From Macrocystis pyrifera (lineage: Eukaryota > Sar > Phaeophyceae > Laminariales > Laminariaceae): DNA of 64,000 bases. This document shows, one piece after another, positions 56,701 through 62,779 of the stretch. Each line of letters begins with the position of its first letter. The stretch's first letter is position 1. The DNA is taken from positions 4,402,001-4,466,000 of the forward strand of contig JASSKH010000021.1 in assembly GCA_031763025.1 (NCBI GenBank). Reading direction: 5' to 3'. The translations under genes and the position numbers were made by a program. Under the pieces are notes generated by a model that was given only the letters and a program-made list of their open reading frames with translations, searched no databases and was not told the DNA's origin.

Positions 56701-58249
56701 ACTCTCGAAATGAATGTGTGGTCAATGGCCAATTACTAAGGCAAGCAACAAATGAATACACCCCTCCGCACGGCGCTTCGCGCTTGGTGCAAGCAATGTC
56801 TGGTCGGTGAAAACCCGACGTGCTCCGTCCCGGCATTGTAGGGATGCGAGGGTCTATGGTCATACGACTAAGGCTATGCATGGTACCCCTCCCCCCCCCC
56901 CCCCCCCCTCCCTTTTCGTTCATGTACAGTACCTCACGGTTGTCACGTTGCAAAAACTTCCTCAGCACGTAAGGCCGCCCGAGGTACGTAAGCTCTTTGC
57001 GCCGTCCCTCGGACCGTCCGTCCTCCCCGCCCGCCGATGCCCCGCTTCGTACAATCCCAGCTGCGGCAGCCTCTCGCGACTCCAAATATCCCATGGCGTT
57101 TCCGATGTCGTTGATGAAGTACTCCCATGGCGTAGCGCACGAGTAATCTTTCCAATCGTCGTGGTCGCGGGCGCTAGCTGCGGCACGGGCAGTGGCGGGA
57201 AACCGTCCCGGAGTTGGCGGCGGCGGCGTTCCCGTTGTAATTTCCCCCGCAAGAATAACGCCTGTTTCTTCGCCAGCATCAACCGCCACCGCAACGGTAG
57301 CAGTGGCGGCAATAGCAGCAGCAGCAGCGGTTGGGCTACCGACGGTATCGGTAAAAACAGAAACGCCGTCGGTTTGAGTCACAGAACCAGTACTAGCACC
57401 AGCACCAGCACCAGCGCCGGCGCCTTCCCCAACTCCAGCTGCCGCCGCAACGGCAGCGGCGGCGTTGGCAGCAGAGATCGGGCTACCGACGGCACTGGTC
57501 ACAGCAGAAACGCCGTCGGCTTGGGCGACAGAACCAGCACCAGCATCAACATCAGCAGCGGCACACGCAACAGCATCAGTACCAGCGCCAGCACCCCAAG
57601 CACCAGATCGACATGTAGCAGAACCAGGACCAGAACCAGTTGAAGAAGATTGCCCTTCACCATCGCCAGTTGCAGCTACTCCCGAGCTTGAAGCACTACG
57701 AATGTTGTTGTCGTCGTCGTCTCCCCTCGACGCTGAAGCCCTTTCCAGGTTTCCATCACTCGGACCTTCTACCCCAGTGCCGTGTCCAGAGGCTCGCCTA
57801 CATATATCGTGCGTGTCGTGTGTTGCTGCTGTTGTGTCGTCAGTTGCGTTCTTCCCTGCTTCCAAATGTGCTGGTAGACTCTCGGGGAGCGGGGCGTTCT
57901 CCTCCGCTGTGTCGAACATCGAGTCTAGGTCGTCAACAGGCCAACCGTGCCCCGAGGCCGCGATCACAGGCCTCTTGCGGTGGCTGTCAGCTGCCGCCGT
58001 CGCAGCGAAAGGGTTAACGCTCGACCCTTCACCGGAAACGTCTGCATAGCCAGCATCCCTCGAGCTGGGCCGCTCTTGCTGCTCGTTGTCTCGCTGTGGC
58101 TGCCTACTCCAGGCCTCGACTAAAAGTGCAGGTTCTCCACTTTGGTCTTCAGCCCTACTTTTAGCTTCCATCTTCTGCTTCGGAGCTGTCGAAGGTCTAT
58201 CATCATGCTGAGGAGAGCACTGACCCAACCGAGTAGTGCCATCTTCCAT
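31392..58249 (-). CDS. RAB3GAP1: Rab3 GTPase-activating protein catalytic subunit homologue (whole gene, about 27 kb)
   Basis: RAB3GAP1 stimulates GTP hydrolysis by Rab3 and, with RAB3GAP2, activates Rab18 on ER membranes. The gene was assembled by phase-consistent splicing on the minus strand. Family landmarks, N to C: ATPWEYFINDI, SWFGLGEFFCL, LEQLLSSGAVALE, a RYTWERRL region, EEDPLAGIRM, GFKLRLLLAVYV, AAFWKSFVQELRFLWEEG, PPDMRTCLLHQKLQMLNCC, VLVPELMQPCPLTSDMLEQQ, ENPGAVFADFVRWYSPRNW, WMQAWLEVENAV and QEAEKALHYLETIGPAQL. These follow the family order. Exons are listed separately. Parts missing from the model are one region between 48986 and 47940 and some C-terminal exons. It has a long disordered N-terminal extension and large low-complexity insertions. 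Intron repeats explain the size. The family call is firm; the C-terminal limit is not. Confidence 0.85.
32854..32960 (+). mobile_element. Family A MITE-like element, copy 7, in a RAB3GAP1 intron
   Basis: TTACGGGGGAACGTAGTAAA and TTAACTATGGACCCCCGTAA enclose the usual core. Confidence 0.8.
33192..33427 (-). CDS. RAB3GAP1: RAB3GAP1 homologue, probable C-terminal exon
   Basis: Reads SDRYRLAASLTNHLPDTGLI, then LDVSFPLPRPTTPLFFVGRP and LVACDALCDAVDDAEVLLSR. It looks strongly coding and fits the ITNVEALIARA-type region of the family. Its phase 1 start does not match the preceding exon, so a small exon between 33.5 and 35.3 kb is missing. The donor AAG/GTCAGC is weak. Confidence 0.55.
34377..34493 (+). 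mobile_element. Family A MITE-like element, copy 8 (GATCAGG subfamily)
   Basis: TTACGGGGCAGGGAACATAC, then AATCAGGACCAAATATGCTC on the left and TGGGTCCTGATTACTGTGG with a C12 run on the right. It sits in a RAB3GAP1 intron. Confidence 0.7.
35164..35233. repeat. Two adjacent short hairpins
   Basis: GTCTAAAGTTGCA..TGCAACTCTAGAC, then TGTGACTT..AAAGTCACA. Each folds locally. The function is unknown; intronic. Confidence 0.45.
35410..35553 (-). CDS. RAB3GAP1: RAB3GAP1 homologue, exon after EAEKALHYL
   Basis: A 144-base exon from TTCCCCACAG to CAG/GTGAAC, phase 0 at both ends. Reads DALELPCVQAALSRVNLAVL, then SASEGLYEASAGGGVLLMGN. Position and helical character fit the family's C-terminal third; sequence similarity is modest. 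Confidence 0.7.
35890..36042 (-). CDS. RAB3GAP1: RAB3GAP1 homologue, EAEKALHYL exon
   Basis: A 153-base exon in phase 0 at both ends, from GTCGCAG to ATG/GTAGCG. Reads EAEKALHYLETIGPAQLMSQ, then LLMALACTSGFLLSEAQTV. Close to the family's REAEKVLHYL block. Confidence 0.9.
36575..36771 (-). CDS. RAB3GAP1: RAB3GAP1 homologue, WMQAW exon
   Basis: A 197-base exon, phases 1 and 0. Reads KVEWRRTAETAAAATATAAD, then GDVLYRVDEKEGAEWMQAWL and CRPRNLFNPAQ before GTGAGC. The Trp-rich motif and the Leu-Phe after an Arg pair match the family. In human RAB3GAP1 the region near here holds the Arg cluster linked to catalysis; the cluster looks reduced here. Confidence 0.85.
36886..37684 (-). CDS. RAB3GAP1: RAB3GAP1 homologue, FVRWYSPR exon
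   Basis: Acceptor GCGCTCCAG. Reads VRAGSNSADADVSRNRVSRL, then RFATLSADMRCFVRENPGA and VFADFVRWYSPRNWQ, the most conserved family signature. A long Pro/Thr/Ala-rich insertion follows. Near 37000-37030 the frame changes by one missing base in a G/C-rich stretch, to GGVPGGEGSRSPEFDG. It ends ATC-G/GTAAGA, phase 1. Confidence 0.8.
38018..38103. mobile_element. Family B palindromic element, copy 6
   Basis: CGACTGCAGTCCAGCTTTGA on the left and CCCCAAAACGGGACTGCAGT on the right, then CTAAAAGGGTC. It lies in the intron between the 84-bp exon and the FVRWYSPR exon. Confidence 0.65.
38500..38583 (-). CDS. RAB3GAP1: RAB3GAP1 homologue, 84-bp exon
   Basis: Between CCGGCAG and GTGAAG. Its first base completes Trp, then VLVPELMQPCPLTSDMLEQQ and MELVRRL. 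It matches the family's YIPVTQEPAPMTEDLL-type segment. Phases 2 and 2. Confidence 0.85.
38859..39968 (-). CDS. RAB3GAP1: RAB3GAP1 homologue, CLLHQKLQMLNCC exon
   Basis: A 1110-base exon from CTCCCAG to TG/GTAAGT. It opens with TCLLHQKLQMLNCC, a near-invariant family block. A low-complexity region of about 300 residues follows, with Ala12, Gly/Asp runs and a basic repeat VGGAVMRVGGTLKRVGGVV. It ends MKFTGDRLLVTGE, which joins WVLVPELM in the next exon. Confidence 0.9.
40310..40610. mobile_element. Family F dispersed repeat, diverged copy
   Basis: Keeps TAGATCTAGCTCG, CTACTGTAGATCATC, GGGTGGGATCTGC, GGATCATCTAAGATCTGATC and ATGTCCGACGTGTGGAACA, but out of close register. Low confidence. Confidence 0.4.
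40914..41266 (-). CDS. RAB3GAP1: RAB3GAP1 homologue, linker exon ending PPDMR
   Basis: A 353-base exon from CTGATGCAG to CG/GTGAGC. Reads DPEPPVDGYSMYDPSATGQD, a charged stretch and a Gly/Ala/Ser linker, then CLPPPPDM and two bases of Arg. The next exon completes it as PPDMR-TCLLHQKLQMLNCC. Confidence 0.85.
41372..41830 (+). mobile_element. Family D element, long copy in a RAB3GAP1 intron
   Basis: GGGGTACTCATGCCATGTATG, then CGTAGTCGTATGACCATAG, CCTACTAAGAACCGCTTGCG, CATATGGATGACAGC and TTACGCAGTGATTAGCG, followed by an 8-9 G run. It ends close to the donor of the exon at 41842. Confidence 0.75.
41842..41942 (-). CDS. RAB3GAP1: RAB3GAP1 homologue, exon around FWKSFVQELRF
   Basis: A 101-base exon after a C/T-rich tract ending CCCTCCAG. 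Reads THGVCLGDIAAFWKSFVQEL, then RFLWEEGASVPRM. It is the counterpart of the family's LWQEFVLEMRFRWE block. Donor ATG/GTGACA, phase 0. Confidence 0.85.
42120..43030. other. RAB3GAP1 intron sequence without a recognised feature
   Basis: Open frames on both strands lack domains and splice continuity. Short A/T-rich and (CA)n-like stretches occur. Confidence 0.4.
43041..43146 (-). mobile_element. Family A MITE-like element, copy 9
   Basis: ACTACGGCGGACCATAGTAAT on the left and TCCTGATTACTGTGTCCCCC on the right, reversed orientation. Confidence 0.65.
43150..43980. other. RAB3GAP1 intron, long open frames on both strands, no gene
   Basis: A 306-codon minus-strand frame and several plus-strand frames overlap here. 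All are Arg/Pro/Gly-rich, differ between frames and show no domain. They are best seen as by-products of high GC. Confidence 0.4.
44000..44165 (+). repeat. About 18-21-bp minisatellite (GATTACCCCGYRCGG type)
   Basis: At least eight diverged units of a GA(T/A)TACCCCGCGCGG-like motif are present. A G tract lies just downstream at about 44180-44199. Confidence 0.8.
44180..44199 (+). repeat. Poly-G tract
   Basis: About 18-20 consecutive G, in a RAB3GAP1 intron next to the minisatellite. Confidence 0.85.
44483..44730 (-). mobile_element. Family F dispersed repeat, copy 2
   Basis: GATCATGATCTGTCTGTC, TAGTTCCTTATCCGCCGTTG, GATCCAACCCAAGAAACCTG, GAGTCCCACCCGGCGACATG and AGTGGGAACCGTTTATC occur in order. 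Reverse of 51062-51320. Confidence 0.65.
45075..45400 (+). repeat. About 50-57-bp tandem repeat with GGTACTGTACC hairpins
   Basis: Six units, each with GGAACCTGACAAAAATAAGG or a variant, then a GGTA(C/T)TGTACC-like palindrome and CCCCTC. Confidence 0.8.
46056..46168 (-). mobile_element. Family A MITE-like element, copy 10
   Basis: TTACGGGGGACCGTAGTAAA on the left and ATTTACTATGGTCCCCCC on the right, with the core reversed. Copy 11 follows after four bases. Confidence 0.75.
46173..46282 (-). mobile_element. Family A MITE-like element, copy 11
   Basis: TTACGGGGGATCCTATTAAA on the left and TATTTACTATGCCCCCCCC..GTAA on the right. It is tandem with copy 10, same orientation. Confidence 0.75.
46297..46403 (+). 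mobile_element. Family C element, right-hand part
   Basis: Shares AGTGTGCGGAGTAATTAGTG, TTGTTGGCTGG and GACCGGCACTATAGGGA with 3955-4052. Confidence 0.6.
46410..46915. other. RAB3GAP1 intron, nothing recognised
   Basis: Apart from a G12 run at about 46653, no repeat or coding signal was identified. Confidence 0.4.
46919..47475 (-). mobile_element. Family D element, full-length reversed copy
   Basis: Begins (plus strand) with C28, then the palindromic TATATACCTGGTATATATAT. GTTGGCGTCGGTTGGCGACG, a T run near 47050, CAAGCGGTTCTTAGTAGGAT and ATGGTCATACGACTACG follow, ending at GAGTACACG plus a C10 run. It is the mirror of 3090-3677, including both homopolymer borders. Confidence 0.8.
47826..47940 (-). 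CDS. RAB3GAP1: RAB3GAP1 homologue, exon around GFKLRLLLAVYV
   Basis: A 115-base exon from AAAACGTAG to GGGCG/GTGATC. Reads TASAGAWPDGVARGGREGSL, then GFKLRLLLAVYVQSLALG. It ends in phase 1, matching the two bases that open the exon at 41942. About 170 residues of the usual family length are unaccounted for between this exon and 48986. They may be lost, or sit in exons not recognised at 48.0-48.9 kb. Confidence 0.75.
48032..48057 (+). repeat. Poly-G tract, 26 bases, with G-rich flank
   Basis: G26 followed by GGGTTGGGTTGGG-like and GGGGTGGG repeats up to 48122, where a family D fragment begins. Confidence 0.9.
48118..48235 (+). mobile_element. Family D element, partial copy
   Basis: GGGGTGTACTCATCATCATG, then GACCATAGACCCTCG and GAGCACGTCGGGTTTTCGCC. 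Again joined to a G-rich run at the GTGTACTC end. Confidence 0.7.
48449..48475 (+). repeat. Poly-G tract, 27 bases
   Basis: Uninterrupted G run in a RAB3GAP1 intron. Confidence 0.95.
48986..49131 (-). CDS. RAB3GAP1: RAB3GAP1 homologue, exon 7, frame broken in a G11 run
   Basis: Starts DPLAGIRMTALWRGLGGERP and reads to LEF before eleven G (C11 at 49037-49047 on plus). The family-like continuation SSAGGVAVDWNATVMWE lies in another frame. The length is 146, one short of 3n. One extra G would restore phase 0 at the donor GAG/GTGTGA. A homopolymer miscall or a true frameshift are both possible. Confidence 0.65.
49195..49400 (+). repeat. GGGGAC minisatellite
   Basis: Imperfect (GGGGACNGG)n units, giving C/T-rich sequence on the minus strand just upstream of RAB3GAP1 exon 7. 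Confidence 0.8.
50005..50133 (-). CDS. RAB3GAP1: RAB3GAP1 homologue, exon 6
   Basis: A 129-base exon in phase 0 at both ends, from GCGGCAG to GAG/GTGGGT. Arg-rich, then SLLAANEGEGVLPAWGTEE, leading directly into DPLAGIRM of the next exon as the family requires. Confidence 0.7.
50540..50625 (-). mobile_element. Family D element, short fragment
   Basis: CACCCCCCCCCTCCATCCCG, then GTGCGAGGGTCTATGGTCAT and GCATGATAATCAGTCCATCC. This is the same junction-proximal segment as other partial copies. Confidence 0.6.
51062..51320 (+). mobile_element. Family F dispersed repeat, copy 3
   Basis: GCAGAATTTTCAAGACAGAT, GTAGCTCATGATGCCGGGTG, TTTCCTGGGTTGGATCTGCC, GAGGAACTAGATCATCTACA and GATCATCATCTGTCTGTCCG. 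It ends 40 bases before the donor of RAB3GAP1 exon 5. Confidence 0.65.
51363..51652 (-). CDS. RAB3GAP1: RAB3GAP1 homologue, exon 5
   Basis: A 290-base exon from acceptor GTCAACCCAG to donor CAG/GTAAGA. Reads SERKGVSVKGRAILSHGTTS, then VPLSRQSLEGFGELLEDKA, then SARYTWERRLYDGRTLGAGG. It starts in phase 1 and ends in phase 0. Confidence 0.8.
51790..52005 (+). repeat. (CTAT)n tetranucleotide array
   Basis: Imperfect CTATCTATCTAT repeats with ATATAT interruptions, about 215 bases, in a RAB3GAP1 intron. Confidence 0.9.
52377..52481 (+). mobile_element. Family A MITE-like element, copy 12 (degenerate)
   Basis: GTACTACAGGGGAACATAAT, then CATCAGGACTAATTATGCTC on the left and TGATGGGATCCTGATCGCTA on the right. 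Confidence 0.55.
52633..52729. mobile_element. Family B palindromic element, copy 7
   Basis: AACCCTTGCTAGTACCGCAG on the left and CCCCAAAACGGAACCGCGGT..GGGTTAA on the right. Closest to copy 5. Confidence 0.7.
52841..52948 (-). CDS. RAB3GAP1: RAB3GAP1 homologue, exon 4
   Basis: A 108-base exon between TTTTTTTCAG and GTGAGC. Reads PRLSLEQLLSSGAVALEHRR, then CAVLLAFQSPGNGRR, matching the family segment of the SSVSIAL type. Phases 1 and 1 are consistent. Confidence 0.85.
53030..53560 (+). repeat. About 18-20-bp minisatellite, CGGACTGGCGTTCGGTATYG
   Basis: About 25-30 diverged units of CGGTATCGGACTGGCGTT. Because the unit is near 18 bases, long hexapeptide-repeat frames stay open (for example TGVRYR). 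They carry no start context or domain and sit in a RAB3GAP1 intron. Confidence 0.85.
53566..53669 (+). mobile_element. Family A MITE-like element, degenerate copy 13
   Basis: CTATTACGGGGGAAACATAG on the left and CGCCCCCTCCGTATTAG on the right, with the internal sequence rearranged. Confidence 0.4.
53953..54053 (+). mobile_element. Family A MITE-like element, copy 14
   Basis: TTACGGGGGACCGTAACAGG and ATTTACTATGGTTCCCTGTA, with the core TAGTAAAAATAAGG. Confidence 0.75.
54216..54320 (-). mobile_element. Family A MITE-like element, copy 15
   Basis: TTACGGAGGACCATAGTAAA and CTTACTATGGTCTCCCGTAA, with the core reversed. Confidence 0.8.
54335..54560 (-). mobile_element. Family F dispersed repeat, copy 4
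   Basis: AAAAGTTGTGCAGGACCCGT, CAGACCCAACCCACAGGGTA, CTCCCACCCGGCAACACGA and GATCTACAGTAGATCATC in order. It contains three overlapping TACCAGGTA motifs near 54455-54480. Confidence 0.6.
55034..55107 (-). CDS. RAB3GAP1: RAB3GAP1 homologue, exon 3 (WFGLGEF)
   Basis: A 74-base exon after GCGATGCAG. Its first base completes Trp, giving WFGLGEFFCLHESSG. This matches the family's WYGLREF-type motif. Donor GTGAGC, phase 1. Confidence 0.8.
55629..55846 (-). CDS. RAB3GAP1: RAB3GAP1 homologue, exon 2
   Basis: Acceptor CTTGCCAG, phase 0 start. Reads VPTATSSSKLNLDTRDQEPF, then an acidic stretch (EEECSLDALLESEPEQSISE), and ends RRLLCS plus two bases before GTGCGT. The phase fits both neighbours. Confidence 0.8.
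56768..56912 (-). mobile_element. Family D element, partial copy with C tract
   Basis: GCACGGCGCTTCGCGCTTGG, GGTGAAAACCCGACGTGCTC, ATGCATGGTACCCC and a C20 run. It lies immediately downstream of RAB3GAP1 exon 1. Confidence 0.75.
56933..58249 (-). CDS. RAB3GAP1: RAB3GAP1 homologue, exon 1 with the start codon
   Basis: The start was taken as the ATG that opens MEDGTTRLGQCSPQHDD. About 360 Gly/Ala/Ser/Asp-rich residues precede the conserved SCATPWEYFINDIGNAMGYL; the family usually starts only a few residues before this motif. A roughly 50-residue unit (GSVAQADGVSAVTSAVGSP, then GSVTQTDGVSVFTDTVGSP) is tandemly duplicated. The exon ends LRKFLQRDNRE with donor GAG/GTACTG, phase 0. The open frame beyond it is a D-family element. 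Confidence 0.85.
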
Positions 58250-59110
58250 TTCCCTTCCCGAGCTGGCGGCTTAGAGGGGGAGAGGCAACTCCTGGTCAAC
58301 TGCTGTGGGCTGGGCTGCAGCAGCCGTGGTGCCGATTCAAACAGCTTGAAATACCCCCGCTCAAACACGCCTTCCATAATATAGAAACACTCTGGCTTTC
58401 GCTGTCAACTTGCACTTTACAGCAACGGTTCACCCAAGACAAGCTGTGTGGAAAGCTGGAAGTTTTCTTGTGAGCTCTGTCGCTGGTGAGAATGAAGGGA
58501 TACAGTAGAGGGCAGCGATTGCGCTCGTGAACTCTTGAAGTGACGAATTGATGTCTCCGAACAGTAACCCAAGATATACCTGACAGTCCCGCCGCTGTGT
58601 ACTGTTTGCTGTCTGCCGTCAAGTATGCTAGGAGACCGCGGTTTGACCCCTTGACTGACCGCCCTGACACACGAAATACAGGCATAATGGCCCCAAAACC
58701 TTGATGCGCCCGAAAGGACGTAGTTGTCTGATCGGTCTTCAATAGCATACTCCCTGCTGGGTGCCGTAAAGTTGCAGCAATCAATATTGCAGTGCGTCCC
58801 AACGTCACATTTTGGGCATTAGACATCCCAACGCCGAACCGATAGAAACGACAGCAGCAGTGTCCTATCGAATGTGGAGCAACAGCAACACAAGTTAGCT
58901 GTGGCGTTCAGAAAATTCCGCTCAGAGTTGTGGTTCACGACTCACAACCACCATCGATCAAGACCATCGAGTTCCAAAGGAGGGCAAAGAAACCGCTGCC
59001 GCTTCACTCCACTCACGGGAGTGAGCCGAAGAGCTCATACTTGAGAGAGAGAGAGACATGAACGAGAGTGGGGAGAGGAGAGGAGAGGCTCAGGTGCTTG
59101 GTCGGACAAA
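58250..59110. other. 5' flank of the RAB3GAP1 gene
   Basis: Likely holds the promoter and 5' UTR of the minus-strand gene; no TATA-like element is clear. The 176-codon minus-strand frame at 58296-58826 has no domain. An (AG)n stretch lies near 59043-59095. Confidence 0.35.
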
Positions 59111-59119
59111 TTCACACCT

Positions 59120-59500
59120 CGGACAGCTCATGATCTATCTATCTATCTATCTACAGTATATCATCTACACTATTACGGGGGACCATACAAAATAGGACCA
59201 AATGTTGTTAGTAAAAGTAGAGAAATATATAGGTTTTTGCCTGTACCGTAGTCCTATTAACTATGGTCCCTCGTAACAGTAGTTCCTCGCTTACCCTTGC
59301 GAGAGGTAGTGCAGGATCTATGTAGTACAGATCCGACCAGGCAGGAAACATGTGCTACAGCAGTAAGTGGATCATGAAGATTATACGGTCCCACCCGGCA
59401 ACATGAGCTAGATCATACAAGATCGGGAACAGATTATCTATCTGCCTTGGAATATCTAGACCGGGGATCGGTGATCTGTACATGATCTGCCCGCTGTGTG
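59120..59500 (-). mobile_element. Family F dispersed repeat, copy 5, with a nested MITE
   Basis: CGGACAGCTCATGATCTATC, then (after the MITE at 59173-59276) GAGAGGTAGTGCAGGATCTA, CAGATCCGACCAGGCAGGAA, GGTCCCACCCGGCAACATGA and GATCATACAAGATCGGGA. Confidence 0.6.
59173..59276 (+). mobile_element. Family A MITE-like element, copy 16, nested in family F
   Basis: TTACGGGGGACCATACAAAA and TTAACTATGGTCCCTCGTAA, with the standard core. Confidence 0.8.
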
Positions 59501-59669
59501 GACAAATTGAACGCACCCGACATAACTTACGGAAAGGCGACGTCACCCATTGTTATGACTTCAGAGGGGGGAAACGACGATTGAAAAAAAATGACGATTA
59601 CTACTAACTCTACAGCATCAGCAGTACGAAGCACCGCGGGTGGCTAGTTCAGGTTAGGGGAGATGGATG

Positions 59670-60010
59670 ATGATTTGAAGTTTCCCTGGCACTACTACCA
59701 CCCAGCGGTGGTACTATCACCCAGGGGGATCACCGATGATGCTTTGAAGTCTCCCTCTGGTACGATCACCCACGGGCGGTACGATCACCCAGGGGGGTCA
59801 CCAATGTTGGTTTGAACTTTCCCTGGTATACTGTCACCCATGGGGGTCACTGAAGGTGCTTTGATGTTTCCCAGTTACTACTCGTATCACCCAGGGGTGG
59901 TACTATCACCCAAGGGTGGTAATATCACCCAGGGGTAGTACGATTCACCCAGAGGTGGTACGATCATCCAGGGGTTGTACTATCACCCAGGAGAGTCACC
60001 GACCTACAGG
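59670..60010 (+). repeat. About 19-20-bp minisatellite, TATCACCCAGGGGTGGTAC
   Basis: About 12 diverged units of a (T/G)ATCACCCAGGGG(T/G)GTAC-like motif, partly in a longer higher-order unit containing GGTTTGAAGTTTCCCTGG-like spacers. Confidence 0.85.
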
Positions 60011-60199
60011 CTTCACGGAGGTCGTTTATACCCCTTACTATATTTACGTACAGTATTTTGCGACGTAATTATTGCCAGGTACTTATTACACACAGCTTGC
60101 AAAGACTACATCCCATAAACGGATCTCACAGCTGCAGTGCTTTTTTTCTTTTCGAGATTCCATTAAATGTCAAATGTCGGAACCCCAATGCGGGCTTTC

Positions 60200-60540
60200 G
60201 CCATGTGCAGGACAAACTGGTCGGCACAAAATTTTGGGCAGGACGTGTCTCGTCACAAATTTAACCTTAAACGTCTGCCCAGACCAACCCGACCCCAGGC
60301 CTAACCCGAACCCGAACCCGAACCCGAACCCTAACCCCAACCCTAAACCGAACCCGATTCCGAACCCTGACCCCAGCCCTTTGGGGGGCTTGAGGTCGGC
60401 AGGGACAGTCACGCGGCTCTGCGGCATGTTTTGGTGGGGTTTTTTTCCGAAAAACATCCGGGCGGCCGACAGGCCAGCCTTTACCAATAGGACCCGCATC
60501 CTGCACGAACTTTTGTGCCGACCCGTCCTGCACATAGGGC
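60200..60540. mobile_element. TIR element enclosing a telomere-like tract
   Basis: ATGTGCAGGACAAACTGGTC, then GGCACAAAATTT on the left is close to the reverse complement of AACTTTTGTGCCGACC, then CGTCCTGCACAT on the right. The interior holds the CCCGAA/CCCTAA tract and no transposase. Confidence 0.55.
60296..60370 (+). repeat. Interstitial telomere-like (CCCGAA/CCCTAA)n
   Basis: About eleven hexamer-like units of AACCCGAACCCTAACCCC type. It is degenerate and inside a TIR-bounded segment, so not a chromosome end. Confidence 0.75.
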
Positions 60541-60934
60541 AAGTCCTCCCCAGTGCGAGGAGTTGTACGACACGCGAGGCAGCATGATCTGCCGTCTGCT
60601 GCACGCTCGAACGGCGACTAGACCGCATATTCGTCACTCGGTTAGATTTGATTGGTATGGCATCGTACGTAAATGTCACCCTTTCAGGTTTTGTTGGTGA
60701 AACGTCGGTTCGGTTCGGAGTCAGTCAGTAGAGCCATTCCAAAGGCGGACTGCATTACTATTGGTCTAATTTTGTCAAAATTATGTAGGTCTGCTTGGTA
60801 GCACCTTCCATGTTTCAAGTCATTGGACTACAAGTACACTTTTTAGTTGCGCATGGTACGATTGGAATAAGAGCTGTACACTGTCAGATGTCAAATGGAA
60901 TAATACACACCCCGGACATATCAGATACCAGGTA

Positions 60935-61165
60935 GGCCATTCCCACTTCACGACCTAGATCCTTCAAGGCAGGTATATTCCCGATGTTGTATGAGCTATT
61001 AATAGCTCATGTTGCCGGTGGAACCCGTATAATCTGCATTGTCTAGCTCACATTTCCTGGGTTGGAGCTGTACTGTACAGATAGATAGATCCTGCGCAAC
61101 CTCTCACAACGGCAAGTGAGGAAATAGATTATCTAGATCATGATCTGTCCGAGGTATGGAATAGT
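60935..61165 (+). mobile_element. Family F dispersed repeat, copy 6
   Basis: AAGGCAGGTATATTCCCGAT, AGCTCATGTTGCCGGTGGAA, CATTTCCTGGGTTGGAGCTG, AACGGCAAGTGAGGAAATAG and GATCATGATCTGTCCGAGG in order. Confidence 0.65.
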
Positions 61166-61184
61166 AATAGCAATAATAATAATA

Positions 61185-62053
61185 AGAGCCCATCTTAACG
61201 GGGAACACTAAATTTCGTTATTTGGAAATAAAATTTCAAATCCAATGAATTTTAATTTGATTTCGAAAAAAAAAACGTGTTTGTATCCTATCGGGAAACG
61301 GCGCATTAATTGTCAAACAAAAAGGAAATCGAAACAACCTGGAATAACGCGCGTCACACAACGCCCAGCCGACAAACAGCGACGAGCGTAGACGAGAGCG
61401 AAGGTTTGCGTTGTCGCGTGCGCGGCGCCGCCAGCATTTTTTTCTTTTTGGTGGCGCAGGATAGGAAGCTATCACTCTCAGGGTGTCTTGGGTGGGCGGA
61501 GGGAGCCCTCAAGCGCCACGTGCGGAACAGCAACGGTGGTGCAGCCAGCTATCGAGGTCTCGAGCGTATCCTCTATTTTTTTGCTCGTTTGCTCGGTTTT
61601 CGTGATGGTTGGCCGATCGAGCAGGCCGAAAAAATGGGCTTGCGGCGGCCATGATTTCTTTTGAGGCGCCACCGCCGGGGTACGATGTGATATGGTCTGT
61701 GGCCGTGGGCACGGCTATTGCTCCGGTCGCCAGTCGTTGAGGTTCGCGTTTTATCGCCTCGACGGCGGTCACCGAAGCGGCCAAGAATCACCCCAGACTC
61801 CACCACCAGGGGTGTTGACCCACCATGAACATGCTACATCAAGGCTGATCAACTCCCAAATTCGAAATTGAAATTAGAAAAATCACACGAAAAAAGTCCC
61901 AAAAGACTTTTCACTCAAATTGATTTTTTCTAATTTGCCCCTTCGAATCCTGCCTGGGCGTTCACTCTCTGGCCAATCAGATGCAAATTAAATTGGAAAA
62001 AAGAAAATCGAACCAAATTGAAAGCACCAAACGTCCTCGTTAGAACGGGCCCT
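61185..62053. mobile_element. 869-bp TIR element inserted in a TAA microsatellite, PIF/Harbinger-like
   Basis: AGAGCCCATCTTAACG at the left is an imperfect inverted match (12 of 16) of CGTTAGAACGGGCCCT at the right. Both sides are (TAA)n. A GGGCCC-type end with a TAA target site is typical of PIF/Harbinger elements. The open frames inside are short and no transposase motif is seen, so it is probably non-autonomous. Confidence 0.55.
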
Positions 62054-62778
<725 letters not shown>

Positions 62779-62779
62779 A

